A DNA stretch of 53,680 nucleotides from Lachnospiraceae bacterium (GTDB lineage: Bacteria > Bacillota > Clostridia > Lachnospirales > Lachnospiraceae): NCBI GenBank assembly GCA_017624115.1, contig JAGANQ010000023.1, positions 1 through 53,680 on the forward strand, written 5' to 3'. Shown in pieces: positions 17,913 to 26,682 of this stretch (position 1 is the first letter of the stretch; each line of letters begins with the position of its first letter). The notes beneath the pieces are model-generated. The model was given only the letters and a program-made list of their open reading frames with translations, was not told the DNA's origin and did no database searches. The position numbers were made by a program, and so were the translations under genes.

Positions 17913-19274
17913 ATGAATCCATTTTCTGTAGTGACACCGGACATTCTTGATTTGTCTGAAATCTGTATGAGGAACAGTCAGATAGACCCATCCTTATATG
18001 GAAAGTATGATGTCAAGAGGGGCTTACGTGATATCAGCGGCCGTGGTGTGTTGACGGGACTGACGGAGATTTCAGAAATCCAGTCCTATATTCTGGAAGA
18101 CGAAGAGATGATTCCCTGCGAAGGAAAGCTGTATTACCGGGGTGTGGATATCGAAGAACTCGTAGGAGGCTTTGTCAGGGAAAAACGGTTTGGATTCGAG
18201 GAAGCAGCATATCTGCTGATGTTTGGCGAGCTTCCTTCCAGTGAGGCATTGAGTAAATTTCAGAAGCTTCTTGGAGAATACCGGTCTCTTCCCACCAGCT
18301 TTGTGAGAGATATTATTATGAAGGCGCCGAGTGCGGATATGATGAACACTCTGGCAAGAAGCGTACTTACATTATATTCTTATGACGATGCCGCGGATGA
18401 TGTATCTGTTCCGAATGTAATTCGTCAATGTCTGCAGCTGACGGCATTGTTCCCACTCTTATCTGTATATGGTTATCAGGCATACCGCCATTATCATGAC
18501 GGGCAAAGTCTTTATATCCATACACCGGATGCAAATCTGTCTACCGCAGAGAATATTTTGCGTCTGCTGCGTCCTGACAGTAAATATACAGAACTTGAAG
18601 CGAGGATACTGGATGTTGCCTTAGTACTTCATGCGGAGCATGGCGGAGGCAATAACTCTACCTTTACGACACATGTAGTATCTTCATCAGGAACAGATAC
18701 TTATTCTGCGATAGCAGCGTCACTGGGGTCGCTTAAAGGTCCGAAGCATGGCGGTGCAAATATCAAGGTTGTCCGTATGTTTGAGGATTTGAAGCAGCAT
18801 GTGACAGACTGGGAGGACGACGAGCAGATTGAGAATTATCTGAAGGCGCTGCTGCACAAGGAAGCCTTTGATAAGGCAGGTCTTATCTATGGTATGGGAC
18901 ATGCGGTATATTCGCTGTCAGATCCGCGTGCCAATATCTTTAAACGTTACGTGCAGAGTCTGTCTGCAGAAAAAGGCAGGGAAGATGAATTCCGCTTATA
19001 TTCTAAGGTGGAGCGTCTGGCAGCAGACTTGATTGCCAGAGAAAGAAAGATATATAAGGGTGTCAGTGCCAATATTGACTTTTACAGCGGTTTTGTTTAC
19101 AGCATGCTGGATTTGCCGTTGGAATTATATACACCGATATTTGCGATTGCGAGAATTGCGGGCTGGGGTGCACATCGGGTTGAGGAATTGATAAATGCAG
19201 GAAAGATTATCCGTCCGGCATATAAGAATGTGCAGCCGCATGTTCTGTATACACCGCTTGACGATAGAAAGTAA
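17913..19274 (+). CDS. gltA: citrate synthase
   Basis: Condenses acetyl-CoA and oxaloacetate, 453 residues, with its own promoter and terminator. Catalytic elements are present: HAEHGGGNNSTF near residue 238, GMGHAVY near 327 (oxaloacetate-binding His), and SANIDFYSG near 386 (general base Asp), plus the GPKHGGAN loop. The N-terminus is about 60 residues longer than the minimal enzyme, as in other clostridial forms. It stands alone, without aconitase or isocitrate dehydrogenase nearby, and probably feeds glutamate synthesis in an incomplete cycle. A 2-methylcitrate synthase is less likely but not excluded. Confidence 0.93.
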   Translation: MNPFSVVTPDILDLSEICMRNSQIDPSLYGKYDVKRGLRDISGRGVLTGLTEISEIQSYILEDEEMIPCEGKLYYRGVDIEELVGGFVREKRFGFEEAAYLLMFGELPSSEALSKFQKLLGEYRSLPTSFVRDIIMKAPSADMMNTLARSVLTLYSYDDAADDVSVPNVIRQCLQLTALFPLLSVYGYQAYRHYHDGQSLYIHTPDANLSTAENILRLLRPDSKYTELEARILDVALVLHAEHGGGNNSTFTTHVVSSSGTDTYSAIAASLGSLKGPKHGGANIKVVRMFEDLKQHVTDWEDDEQIENYLKALLHKEAFDKAGLIYGMGHAVYSLSDPRANIFKRYVQSLSAEKGREDEFRLYSKVERLAADLIARERKIYKGVSANIDFYSGFVYSMLDLPLELYTPIFAIARIAGWGAHRVEELINAGKIIRPAYKNVQPHVLYTPLDDRK

Positions 19275-19295
19275 GATGATATATCTGCGAAAGAC

Positions 19296-19326
19296 AAAGG
19301 CTGTCTGGGAAACCGGGCAGCCTTTT
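19296..19326 (+). terminator. terminator of citrate synthase
   Basis: AAAGGCTG and CAGCCTTTT form a long stem (inner CtGG/CCgG) around GAAA, followed by a T-run. Confidence 0.85.
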
Positions 19327-19352
19327 ATGGTAGAACTGTTACATAAAAAGGC

Positions 19353-19382
19353 TTGACATTTGTTTTCGTAGTTATATATTAT
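19353..19382 (+). promoter_or_regulatory. promoter of the leader RNA-DUF1653-pot transcript
   Basis: TTGACA at 19353-19358. The -10 is TATATT (19375-19380, spacer 16) or TATTAT (19377-19382, spacer 18). Transcription should begin near 19385-19390, almost 185 bases before the first start codon. Confidence 0.8.
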
Positions 19383-19545
19383 GATACCAGGGGCGAAAGG
19401 TCATGCGTTTATGCTTGCATAAAAAAGCATGACTTTGGGACCCGCAAAGCATGAGAAAGTAGCCCGAATAGGGCGGATTTCGAATGCTTTAGGATGACGG
19501 GAGCACAAAGTGCGTAGTCATCCGTGGGTATCATGGGAAAATACC
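19383..19545 (+). ncRNA. candidate four-helix structured leader RNA (possible riboswitch)
   Basis: Four helices meet with almost no unpaired junction bases. P1: GATACC (19383-19388) with GGTATC (19527-19532). P2: GTCATGC (19400-19406) with GCATGAC (19427-19433), capped by TTTATGC/GCATAAA and extended by GGG/CCC. P3: AAAGCAT (19446-19452) with ATGCTTT (19484-19490), inner GAAA/TTTC and GCCC/GGGC. P4: GGATGAC (19492-19498) with GTCATCC (19517-19523), inner GCAC/GTGC. P3 and P4 both have GTA opposite GGA or GGGA, a loop-E-like pattern. GGTAT (19527-19531) can instead pair with ATACC (19541-19545), just before the ribosome site, a plausible translational switch. The 5' strand of P1 overlaps the predicted start, so P1 may be partial. 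I do not recognise the class. Confidence 0.6.
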
Positions 19546-19569
19546 TATGGATTGAAGGAGGGTATAATT

Positions 19570-20154
19570 TTGGAAAATCGTAGTGTACCGGTGGCAGGAG
19601 AGCTTTACCGTCATTTTAAGAATAAGATGTATCAGATTGTAACGATAGCAAAACACAGCGAAACTGGAGAGCGGATGGTGGTGTATCAGGCGTTGTACGG
19701 AGACTATGGTGTGTATGTGCGTCCGTTTGATAGGTTTATGAGTGAGGTCGACCATGAGAAGTACCCCGATATACAGCAGAAATATCGCTTTGAAAGAGTG
19801 ACAATACCGGGAGACGGACAGGCTGTGGAGCCAGAACAGAACAAGACAGCGGAGAAAACCGAGGGAGACAGCCGGTATGAAAACAAGGCAGCGGTGGAGA
19901 GTCAGCAGCCGGCGGCAGCAGATATGAAGCCAATGGGAACAGAAGCCTTGATGAATTTTCTGGATGCAGACACTTATGCAGAAAAATTGAATATTTTAAG
20001 AGGAATGAAGAAATATATAGATGATAAAATGGCATACGATATGGCAGTCAGTCTGGACATCGTGCTTAAGGAGGAACCACTGGAAGAGAAAATCAGGGAT
20101 TTGGAGAACTGTCTGAAAACCTATGCCAGATTTGAGTGTAATCGTTTTAGATAA
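19570..20154 (+). CDS. DUF1653 protein heading the pot operon
   Basis: A 194-residue protein beginning at TTG 19570, with AAGGAGGG 7 bases upstream; a longer in-frame ATG start would lie inside the leader RNA. Residues 1-75 are a DUF1653 domain (GELYRHFKNKMYQI, VVYQALYGDYGVYVRPFDRF), a small beta module of unknown function, often found alone. A Glu/Gln-rich linker leads to a helical C-terminal domain (about 125-194; DADTYAEKLNILRGMKKYIDDKM). It ends 12 bases before potA and so probably shares the transcript. Its role beside a polyamine transporter is unknown. Confidence 0.8.
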   Translation: MENRSVPVAGELYRHFKNKMYQIVTIAKHSETGERMVVYQALYGDYGVYVRPFDRFMSEVDHEKYPDIQQKYRFERVTIPGDGQAVEPEQNKTAEKTEGDSRYENKAAVESQQPAAADMKPMGTEALMNFLDADTYAEKLNILRGMKKYIDDKMAYDMAVSLDIVLKEEPLEEKIRDLENCLKTYARFECNRFR

Positions 20155-20166
20155 TGGAGATGAACT

Positions 20167-20988
20167 ATGAGTCAAAGTATTCTTGAATTACAGGGAATAG
20201 AGAAAAGCTTTGGGGAGACAAAGGTTTTAAAAAATATCAGTATTGCGGTGGAAAAGGGTGAGTTTGTCACGCTGCTGGGCCCCTCGGGCTGTGGAAAGAC
20301 AACGACTCTGCGCATTATCTCCGGGCTGGAGCAGCCGGATGGAGGAAGAGTTTTGTTAGATGGTGTGGATGTGACAGAGCAGGTACCGGAGAAGCGTGAT
20401 GTCAATACTGTTTTCCAGAACTATGCATTGTTTCCGCATATGAATGTGTATGATAATGTGGCATATGGATTGAAGCTTAAGAAAACGCCGAAGCGTGAAA
20501 TAAAGGAACGGGTGGCAGAAACTCTGGCAATGGTACAGCTGGACGGCTATGAGAAGCGTATGCCTTCCCAGCTCAGCGGCGGTCAGAGACAGAGAGTGGC
20601 AATCGCCAGAGCTATTATAAACAAGCCGAAGGTGCTGCTTCTGGATGAACCGTTAGGCGCGCTGGATTTGCAGCTGAGACGTCAGATGCAGCTGGAGCTG
20701 AAACGCTTGCAGAGAAAGCTGGGGATTACCTTTATTTATATTACGCATGACCAGGAGGAAGCTGCCAATATGTCTGACCGCATTGCCGTGATGCGTGATG
20801 GAGTGTTCGAGCAGATAGGTACTCCGGCGGAAATATACAGCAATCCGGGCACAGAGTATGTCGCAGAATTTACCGGAAGTACAGACATCCGCAGGGGAAA
20901 GCTTCTGTCGAAGGAAAATGGCCGTATGCTGATACAGGTCGGACAGGAGCGGGTGCTGATAGAGACAGAAAGCGAGGAGGGACTGTGA
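20167..20988 (+). CDS. potA: spermidine/putrescine ABC importer ATPase, short form
   Basis: ATP-hydrolysing subunit of the polyamine importer. Walker [10 protein letters not shown] is at residues 38-46, the signature [14 protein letters not shown] near 138-151, and Walker [12 protein letters not shown] after it. At 273 residues it is some 80-100 shorter than typical PotA: the C-terminal TOBE/regulatory region is cut to about 35 residues ([10 protein letters not shown]... to [10 protein letters not shown]). The reading frame ends cleanly in a TGATG overlap with potB, so this is a natural short form rather than an assembly break. Confidence 0.93.
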   Translation: MSQSILELQGIEKSFGETKVLKNISIAVEKGEFVTLLGPSGCGKTTTLRIISGLEQPDGGRVLLDGVDVTEQVPEKRDVNTVFQNYALFPHMNVYDNVAYGLKLKKTPKREIKERVAETLAMVQLDGYEKRMPSQLSGGQRQRVAIARAIINKPKVLLLDEPLGALDLQLRRQMQLELKRLQRKLGITFIYITHDQEEAANMSDRIAVMRDGVFEQIGTPAEIYSNPGTEYVAEFTGSTDIRRGKLLSKENGRMLIQVGQERVLIETESEEGL

Positions 20989-21842
20989 TGAAGAAGCATG
21001 ACAGGAACGGACTGCTTATGAGTCTTCCGCTATATATATTTACCCTGGTATTTGTGCTTGCCCCATTATGCTATATGGTAATTCTGAGCTTTCTAAAAAG
21101 GGCTGAGGTATGGGGTGTAGTCAATGAGGTGACACTGGACAATTACCGGAATATCCTCACACCGGTGTATCTGAAGACCTTCTCCGAGTCGTTGAAGCTT
21201 GCCTGTATCTGTATGATATTTATTATTCTTGTAGGCTATCCCTTCGGATATTTTATGGCAAAGCTGCCTGCAGTATGGAAGAAACGGGTCAGTATGCTGC
21301 TGATGATACCCTTCTGGACAAGTGCGCTGATTCGTATGTATGGCTGGATTATTATTTTCCGCAGCAATGGTGTTCTGGATAAAATATTGATGGCACTGCA
21401 CATTACCGATGAACCGCTTAAGCTTTTGTACACATACCCGGCGGTTATTGTCGGCATGGTGTATGCGCTGGTGCCGTTTATGATACTGGCGGTGTATTCA
21501 AGTGCAGAGAAGATGGACTGGACGTTGGTGGAGGCGGCGAGGGACCTCGGAGCTTCCCCTGTGAAAGCATTTTTTACTGTGACCTTTAAGCTTACAATGC
21601 CGGGATTGATGTCGGGTATTATGCTGACCTTTATTCCGTCGATGGGATTATTCTTTATCGCGGATATTCTGGGCGGCAATAAGGTGGTGTTGGTGGGTAA
21701 TCTGATTCAGGAGCAGCTTATGAAGGCGAGAAACTGGCCGTTTGCAGCGGCGCTGTCAGTCGTACTTATGCTGCTTACATCCGTGATTATTTATCTGTAC
21801 CGTAAAGCGGCGAAGGTAAAAGATTTGGAGGGATTTTATTGA
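20988..21842 (+). CDS. potB: spermidine/putrescine ABC importer permease
   Basis: Membrane subunit with about six helices and the EAA loop that contacts PotA (VEAARDLGASPVKAF). The ATG at 20988 overlaps the potA stop by one base and has GAGGAGGG 7 bases upstream; a GTG at 20985 is an alternative. The product is 284 residues, normal for PotB. It pairs with PotC. Confidence 0.93.
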   Translation: MKKHDRNGLLMSLPLYIFTLVFVLAPLCYMVILSFLKRAEVWGVVNEVTLDNYRNILTPVYLKTFSESLKLACICMIFIILVGYPFGYFMAKLPAVWKKRVSMLLMIPFWTSALIRMYGWIIIFRSNGVLDKILMALHITDEPLKLLYTYPAVIVGMVYALVPFMILAVYSSAEKMDWTLVEAARDLGASPVKAFFTVTFKLTMPGLMSGIMLTFIPSMGLFFIADILGGNKVVLVGNLIQEQLMKARNWPFAAALSVVLMLLTSVIIYLYRKAAKVKDLEGFY

Positions 21843-22648
21843 GAAAGGGCAGTTTTTCCAGAATAAAGTTTTCTCATATATATATTGCGCTGATACTTGT
21901 CATCATGTATCTGCCAATTCTGCTGATTGTTATTTATTCATTTAACGAATCGAAAATCTCTTCCGTATGGGGCGGATTTTCCCTGAAATGGTATGAGGCA
22001 CTGAGAAATGACCGGGCGATGCATGAGGCGATAAGGAACAGTCTGGTACTGGGAGCATTGAGCTGTGCATCGGCAGCCGTAATTGGAACGCTGGGAGCGG
22101 TGGGCATGTCGCGTATAAAGCTTCGCAGCAAGGGAGCGGTAGAGTATATTTCCATGCTCCCGATTATGATACCGGAAATCATTCTCGGTATGGTATTTAT
22201 GACATTTTTTGCGCTGATTGGGCTGCCATTTGGTATGACAACTCTGGTAATTGCGCATACTGCCTTTTGCATACCGTATGTCTACATGATGGTGAAAGCC
22301 CGGCTTGCCGGTATGGATGCTTCACTGCCGGAGGCAGCCAGAGATTTGGGGGCTTCGGAATGGAGAGTATTTTGGGATATAACGCTGCCGTTAACGGCAC
22401 CGGCAATTATGTCGGGCATGCTTCTGGCATTTGCTATGTCACTGGATGATGTTGTAATCAGTATCTTTGTCACGGGAGCAGAAACGAATACACTCCCGAT
22501 TAAGATATATACCCAGATGAAAACAGGAGTAACACCGGAAATTAATGCGCTCTGCACGATTATTCTGGCTGTGACCTTCCTGATTGTCTGCCTGTCCGGG
22601 CTAATCGGAGGGCAGAGAGGAGAAAAAGGAGGACATTATGAAAAATAG
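21839..22648 (+). CDS. potC: spermidine/putrescine ABC importer permease
   Basis: Second permease, 269 residues, six predicted helices, with EAA loop PEAARDLGASEWRVFWDITLP. It starts at a TTG (21839) with GGAGGG 6 bases upstream and overlaps the potB stop by four bases (TTGA), so it is translationally coupled. It forms the channel with PotB and overlaps the start of potD by 11 bases. Confidence 0.93.
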   Translation: MRKGSFSRIKFSHIYIALILVIMYLPILLIVIYSFNESKISSVWGGFSLKWYEALRNDRAMHEAIRNSLVLGALSCASAAVIGTLGAVGMSRIKLRSKGAVEYISMLPIMIPEIILGMVFMTFFALIGLPFGMTTLVIAHTAFCIPYVYMMVKARLAGMDASLPEAARDLGASEWRVFWDITLPLTAPAIMSGMLLAFAMSLDDVVISIFVTGAETNTLPIKIYTQMKTGVTPEINALCTIILAVTFLIVCLSGLIGGQRGEKGGHYEK

Positions 22649-23696
22649 GAAAAGATTTGGGAAACTTGCGCTCACTGCCATGGCAGTAGCGGCGGCTGCC
22701 TTGCTCACCGGCTGTGGAGCAAAAAAGGAAGCACAGACACTGAACCTGTTTACCTGGGACGGTATGTTCCCGCAGGAGGTGTTAAGCGGCTTTGAGGAAG
22801 AGTATAATATTAAAATCAATTATACTAATTTTGAGTATGATGAGGAAATGCTTGCCAAGCTGGAGACAGCGAAGGGCGGCGATTATGATTTGGTAATTGC
22901 CGATGACTATATCATAGATATTGCTGTCTCGGAAGGGCTGGTGCAGAAGCTGGATAAGAGTGCGCTGACGAACTGGGGTAATATTGATCCGGCATTTCAG
23001 GGACAATTCTATGATGAAACAGATGAGTACACCGTACCTTACGGTGCGGGCATTCCGCTGATTGTCTATGACCCGGCACTGGTCGATTTTGAAATTACCG
23101 GCTATGAGGATTTGTGGAATCCGTCTCTTAAGGACAATGTGGCTCTGATAGGAAATTACCGCGTGATTGACGGTATCGTATTAAAGACGATGGGGTATTC
23201 CTTCAATATAAATGATACGGCAGTAATTGAGGAAGCAGGAAAGAAGCTGCTGCAGCTCGCACCGAATGTACGTCTTATCAATGATAATAATACGCAGGAT
23301 TACATTATCAGCGGCGAGGCGGCGGTGGCATTTCTGTACACCTCTCAGGTGACACAGGCAGTGGCAGCAAGACCGGACCTTAAGGTGGTATATCCGAAGG
23401 AAGGACTTGGCTTTGGCATCATGGCGGGCTTTATTCCTTCACAGGCACCGAATGCTGACGCGGCACATAAGTTCCTGGACTATATTTTAAGACCGGAGAT
23501 TTCTGCACAATGCTTTGAATATATTGGCTATGTCTGCACGACAAAGGCGGCAGTACCATACATGTCCAAGGAGGCACAGGCGAGTCTGTCTCTGCCGGAG
23601 GGAGCACAGTCCGGAGAATTCATCATGGATATCAGCGGAGAGGCAAACGAGGTGCATGAGAGAATCTGGACAGAATTTAAGGCAGCACTGGATTAA
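22638..23696 (+). CDS. potD: spermidine/putrescine-binding lipoprotein
   Basis: Membrane-tethered binding protein of the importer, 352 residues. It has a lipoprotein signal with lipobox LLTGC (Cys26). The mature part begins LNLFTWDGMFPQEVLSGFEEEYNIK, typical of PotD/PotF, with ligand-pocket segments YDLVIADDYII, PYGAGIPLIVYD and DNNTQDYIISGEAAVAF. Last gene of the operon; a terminator follows within 60 bases. Whether it prefers spermidine or putrescine cannot be read from sequence. Confidence 0.93.
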   Translation: MKNRKRFGKLALTAMAVAAAALLTGCGAKKEAQTLNLFTWDGMFPQEVLSGFEEEYNIKINYTNFEYDEEMLAKLETAKGGDYDLVIADDYIIDIAVSEGLVQKLDKSALTNWGNIDPAFQGQFYDETDEYTVPYGAGIPLIVYDPALVDFEITGYEDLWNPSLKDNVALIGNYRVIDGIVLKTMGYSFNINDTAVIEEAGKKLLQLAPNVRLINDNNTQDYIISGEAAVAFLYTSQVTQAVAARPDLKVVYPKEGLGFGIMAGFIPSQAPNADAAHKFLDYILRPEISAQCFEYIGYVCTTKAAVPYMSKEAQASLSLPEGAQSGEFIMDISGEANEVHERIWTEFKAALD

Positions 23697-23721
23697 GCAT
23701 AGAGATTGACAAAACTATCGG

Positions 23722-23754
23722 AGAGCATCTATGGAAAATAGGTGCTTTCTTTTG
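23722..23754 (+). terminator. terminator of the pot operon
   Basis: AGCATCTAT pairs with ATAGGTGCT around GGAAA (with G-U pairs), followed by TTCTTTTG. Confidence 0.75.
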
Positions 23755-23851
23755 TTCCTGCTTGGTATGTTGGAGATACGGTACGCCACATGTATTGTGT
23801 GATAGGGACGAGTGTGTGACATTTGTCATATAAATATATGATGGGAATTTC

Positions 23852-23880
23852 TTGCCAAGCCAGACCGGATGTTATATAAT
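23852..23880 (+). promoter_or_regulatory. promoter of xpaC-telA
   Basis: TTGCCA at 23852-23857 and TATAAT at 23875-23880, 17-base spacer, 65 bases before the start codon. Confidence 0.85.
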
Positions 23881-23945
23881 AAAGACAATTATAGTCAGAT
23901 GATGGGTAGAGCGCATGAGCTGCTTTACTTATTTGGAGGAACAGA

Positions 23946-25271
23946 ATGGAGAACGGTGAACAGAGAAATTTAGGGGAAGAAATCAGCAGTATTGTTCAGA
24001 ATGCAGTAGGCAGTATGGACTTTCAGGGGCTGAGCCATGAGATACAGTCGACGGCCGAGCAGGCGATAGAAAATGTCAGACGTAATATGAATATAAATCA
24101 GCAGGAAATGGAGCAGAGCTATCAGGGTTATGCGAAAAAGGAAAAGAATTACCGTATTATTCGCAATGCGAGAGGCATGTACGAGAAGGTATCTCTTGAC
24201 ACTGCTGAGAGGCTGGAAGAAGCTGCGCGCCGGCAGGATTTGCAGCGGCAGAATGCAGGAAGCAGACAGCTTCAGCCGCAGAACCGGGGACAGCTGGCGA
24301 ACCAGCAGATGAAAAAAACAGTGCATCTGATAGATAATAAGCCTGCGGGAAGAATATCCAGTGTAGTGTATTCTTTGCTGGGAGGTATTTTCGGCTTTTC
24401 TTTTGGAGTGGCGATTTTCGTGCTGCTGATAGTGGGATTCTCACTTTGGGTACCGCCCTGCCTGTGGACAGCATTAGGTCTGGCTCCGCTTTTTATCGGC
24501 AGCGCTGCCATGCTGGGAACCGGAATTTCACAGTCCAAAAGACTTCAGCGGTTCCGAAGATATGTGACGGTGCTGAATGGAAGAACCTATGCGATGCTTG
24601 ATGAATTTGCTTCTGCAGTAGGAAAAAGCAATGCCTATGTGCGCAGGGACGTGCAGAAGATGATTTCTCTTCGTATGTTTCCGCATGGAAGGCTGGACAA
24701 TGAAGGAACATGCCTCATTTTGAATAATGAAACATGGCAGCAGTATATTGCGCTGAAAAATCAGGCGAGACAGAGAGAGCTTGATGCACAGGAGCAGAAA
24801 CGAATAGAGCAGGAGGATCCGTTCCAGCGTGAGGTAAATCAGATGCTCAAGGAGGGAGAGGATTATCTAGTTCAGATTAAGGCGGCAAATGATGCGATTC
24901 CGGGAGAGGAGATATCGAGAAAGCTGGACGAGCTGGAGCTGATTATCAGAAAGATCTTTGAGCAGCTTAAAAATCATCCGGAGAAAATACCGGAGATGAA
25001 CAAATTCATGGAGTATTATCTGCCTACCACCATAAAGCTGGTAAAGGCATATCAGGAGTTTGACGGACAGGCGGTTGCGGGCGATAATATCAACAACGGC
25101 AAAAAGGAAATAGAGAAAACGATTGATACCATAAATAAAGCATTTTTGAATTTGTTTGACAGTTTATTTGCCGATACGGCAATGGACATTTCCACAGATA
25201 TTTCTGTGCTGCAGACGATGTTGGCACAGGAAGGACTGACAGATTCAGATTTTAATATGAACAGGGAATGA
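23946..25271 (+). CDS. xpaC: XpaC-family membrane protein
   Basis: A 441-residue protein of the family named for 5-bromo-4-chloroindolyl phosphate hydrolysis; the true activity is not established. A charged, Gln-rich N-terminal region (1-135) leads to two adjoining membrane helices (about 137-185). After them comes a winged-helix-like segment (YAMLDEFASAVGKSNAYVRRDVQKMI), then a long helical C-terminus rich in Glu and Lys (EEISRKLDELELIIRKIFEQLK). It is followed 17 bases later by telA, the usual partner, so the two probably act together at the envelope. GGAGG precedes the ATG. Confidence 0.85.
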   Translation: MENGEQRNLGEEISSIVQNAVGSMDFQGLSHEIQSTAEQAIENVRRNMNINQQEMEQSYQGYAKKEKNYRIIRNARGMYEKVSLDTAERLEEAARRQDLQRQNAGSRQLQPQNRGQLANQQMKKTVHLIDNKPAGRISSVVYSLLGGIFGFSFGVAIFVLLIVGFSLWVPPCLWTALGLAPLFIGSAAMLGTGISQSKRLQRFRRYVTVLNGRTYAMLDEFASAVGKSNAYVRRDVQKMISLRMFPHGRLDNEGTCLILNNETWQQYIALKNQARQRELDAQEQKRIEQEDPFQREVNQMLKEGEDYLVQIKAANDAIPGEEISRKLDELELIIRKIFEQLKNHPEKIPEMNKFMEYYLPTTIKLVKAYQEFDGQAVAGDNINNGKKEIEKTIDTINKAFLNLFDSLFADTAMDISTDISVLQTMLAQEGLTDSDFNMNRE

Positions 25272-25288
25272 AAATGGGAGGATAAAAG

Positions 25289-26443
25289 ATGGATAACGAA
25301 ATGAAGGATTTTTCACAGACAGCGACACCTACACTGACATTTGAGCCTTTTAAGGAGGAATCTATAGTCGAGGCAGTACCGGAGACGAAGGAGGAGCTTG
25401 CAGCGCCTGCATTTGACGAGAGCAGTCTGTCACCGGATGAGAGAAAGATGGTGGATGATTTTGCAGGGCAGATTGACCTCAGTAATTCTAATTTAGTATT
25501 ACAGTACGGTGCAGGTGCACAGAAGAAAATTGCTGATTTTTCCGAAACAGCGCTTGGCAGTGTAAAGACGAAGGATCTGGGTGAGATTGGTGAGATGCTG
25601 ACTGGTGTGGTGACAGAGCTTAAGACTTTTGACCAGGACGAGGACGAGAAAGGCTTCATGGGATTGTTCAAGAAGAATGCCAATAAGCTGAATACCATGA
25701 AGGCGAAATATGCGAAGGCAGAGACGAATGTTACCCGTATCTGCCAGATTTTGGAGGGACATCAGATACAGCTTTTAAAGGACGTTGCGATGCTGGATAA
25801 GATGTATGAACTGAATAAGACTTATTTCAAGGAATTATCTATGTATATACTGGCAGGAAAGAAGAAGCTGCAGCAGGTAAGAGATGTAGAGCTTCCGGCG
25901 TTAGTTGAAAAGTCAACCAAGAGCGGCCTGCCGGAGGATGCGCAGGCGGCAAATGATCTGGCAAATCTCTGCAACCGTTTTGAGAAGAAGCTGCATGACC
26001 TTGAGCTGACACGTATGATTTCCATTCAGATGGCACCACAGATTCGTCTCGTACAGAGCAGTGATACACTCATGGCAGAGAAGATTCAGTCTACGATTGT
26101 AAATACAATTCCTCTGTGGAAGAGCCAGATGGTGCTGGCACTTGGCGTAGCTCATTCCGGACAGGCAGCTCGTGCACAGCGCGAAGTAACGGACATGACA
26201 AATGAACTCCTTCGCAAGAATGCTGCAACGCTGAAAATGGCTACAATCGAGACCGCCAAGGAATCGGAGCGTGGTATTGTCGACATTGAGACGTTGAAGA
26301 TGACAAATGAATCCTTGATTTCTACTTTGGATGAGGTTTTAAAGATTCAGGAGGACGGTAGACAGAAGCGTCGTGAGGCAGAGGCTGAGCTGAACCGCAT
26401 CGAGAATGAACTCAAGAATAAACTGCTTACCATGAGAGCATAG
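25289..26443 (+). CDS. telA: TelA-family toxic anion resistance protein
   Basis: A 384-residue soluble, almost wholly helical protein of the TelA/KlaA family, linked to tellurite, bacteriocin and stress tolerance; mechanism unknown. Family features: the low-complexity acidic start, LKTFDQDEDEKGFMGLFKK, and the long coiled-coil body ending in QEDGRQKRREAEAELNRIENEL. GGAGG lies upstream of the ATG. It is the second gene of the xpaC-telA pair and is followed by hairpins at 26486-26567. Confidence 0.9.
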   Translation: MDNEMKDFSQTATPTLTFEPFKEESIVEAVPETKEELAAPAFDESSLSPDERKMVDDFAGQIDLSNSNLVLQYGAGAQKKIADFSETALGSVKTKDLGEIGEMLTGVVTELKTFDQDEDEKGFMGLFKKNANKLNTMKAKYAKAETNVTRICQILEGHQIQLLKDVAMLDKMYELNKTYFKELSMYILAGKKKLQQVRDVELPALVEKSTKSGLPEDAQAANDLANLCNRFEKKLHDLELTRMISIQMAPQIRLVQSSDTLMAEKIQSTIVNTIPLWKSQMVLALGVAHSGQAARAQREVTDMTNELLRKNAATLKMATIETAKESERGIVDIETLKMTNESLISTLDEVLKIQEDGRQKRREAEAELNRIENELKNKLLTMRA

Positions 26444-26485
26444 GAGATAAAATTCTAGCAACAGAATGATAAAAATGATGCAAAA

Positions 26486-26506
26486 AAGAAGCTGATGCAG
26501 CTTCTT
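26486..26506 (+). terminator. probable terminator of xpaC-telA
   Basis: AAGAAGCTG and CAGCTTCTT form a 9-bp stem with loop ATG. The downstream T-run is weak (TTCTTTC), so the adjoining 24-bp inverted repeat may share the task. Confidence 0.5.
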
Positions 26507-26507
26507 T

Positions 26508-26567
26508 CAGAATGTAGACAAAGCGGCTCTGAAATGAAAATCCCAGAGCCGCTTTGTCTACATTCTG
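26508..26567. repeat. perfect 24-bp inverted repeat
   Basis: The arm at 26508-26531 (begins CAGAATGTAG, ends CGGCTCTG) is the exact reverse complement of 26544-26567, with a 12-base loop. It is far longer than a normal terminator stem and has no T-run. It sits exactly between the core-type xpaC-telA operon and the AT-rich glycan cluster. Confidence 0.85.
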
Positions 26568-26620
26568 TCAGATACACAGTTGTAAATTTATTCCTCACCG
26601 CTGCTCAAGAGAGGTTTTTC

Positions 26621-26649
26621 TTGTAATAAAAAAAATATGATGTTATAAT
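26621..26649 (+). promoter_or_regulatory. promoter of the glycan cluster
   Basis: TTGTAA at 26621-26626 and TATAAT at 26644-26649, 17-base spacer, 33 bases before the licD start. Confidence 0.75.
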
Positions 26650-26682
26650 AAAGTGATTTATGTATGAACGAGAGGTGAGTTT

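Noticed and set aside
19383..19545. Known riboswitch classes for the pot leader (cyclic di-GMP, SAM, FMN, TPP, ZTP)
   Set aside because: Fragments such as GCAAAGC recall cyclic di-GMP aptamers, but helix order and conserved cores do not fit. Other classes were compared only from memory.
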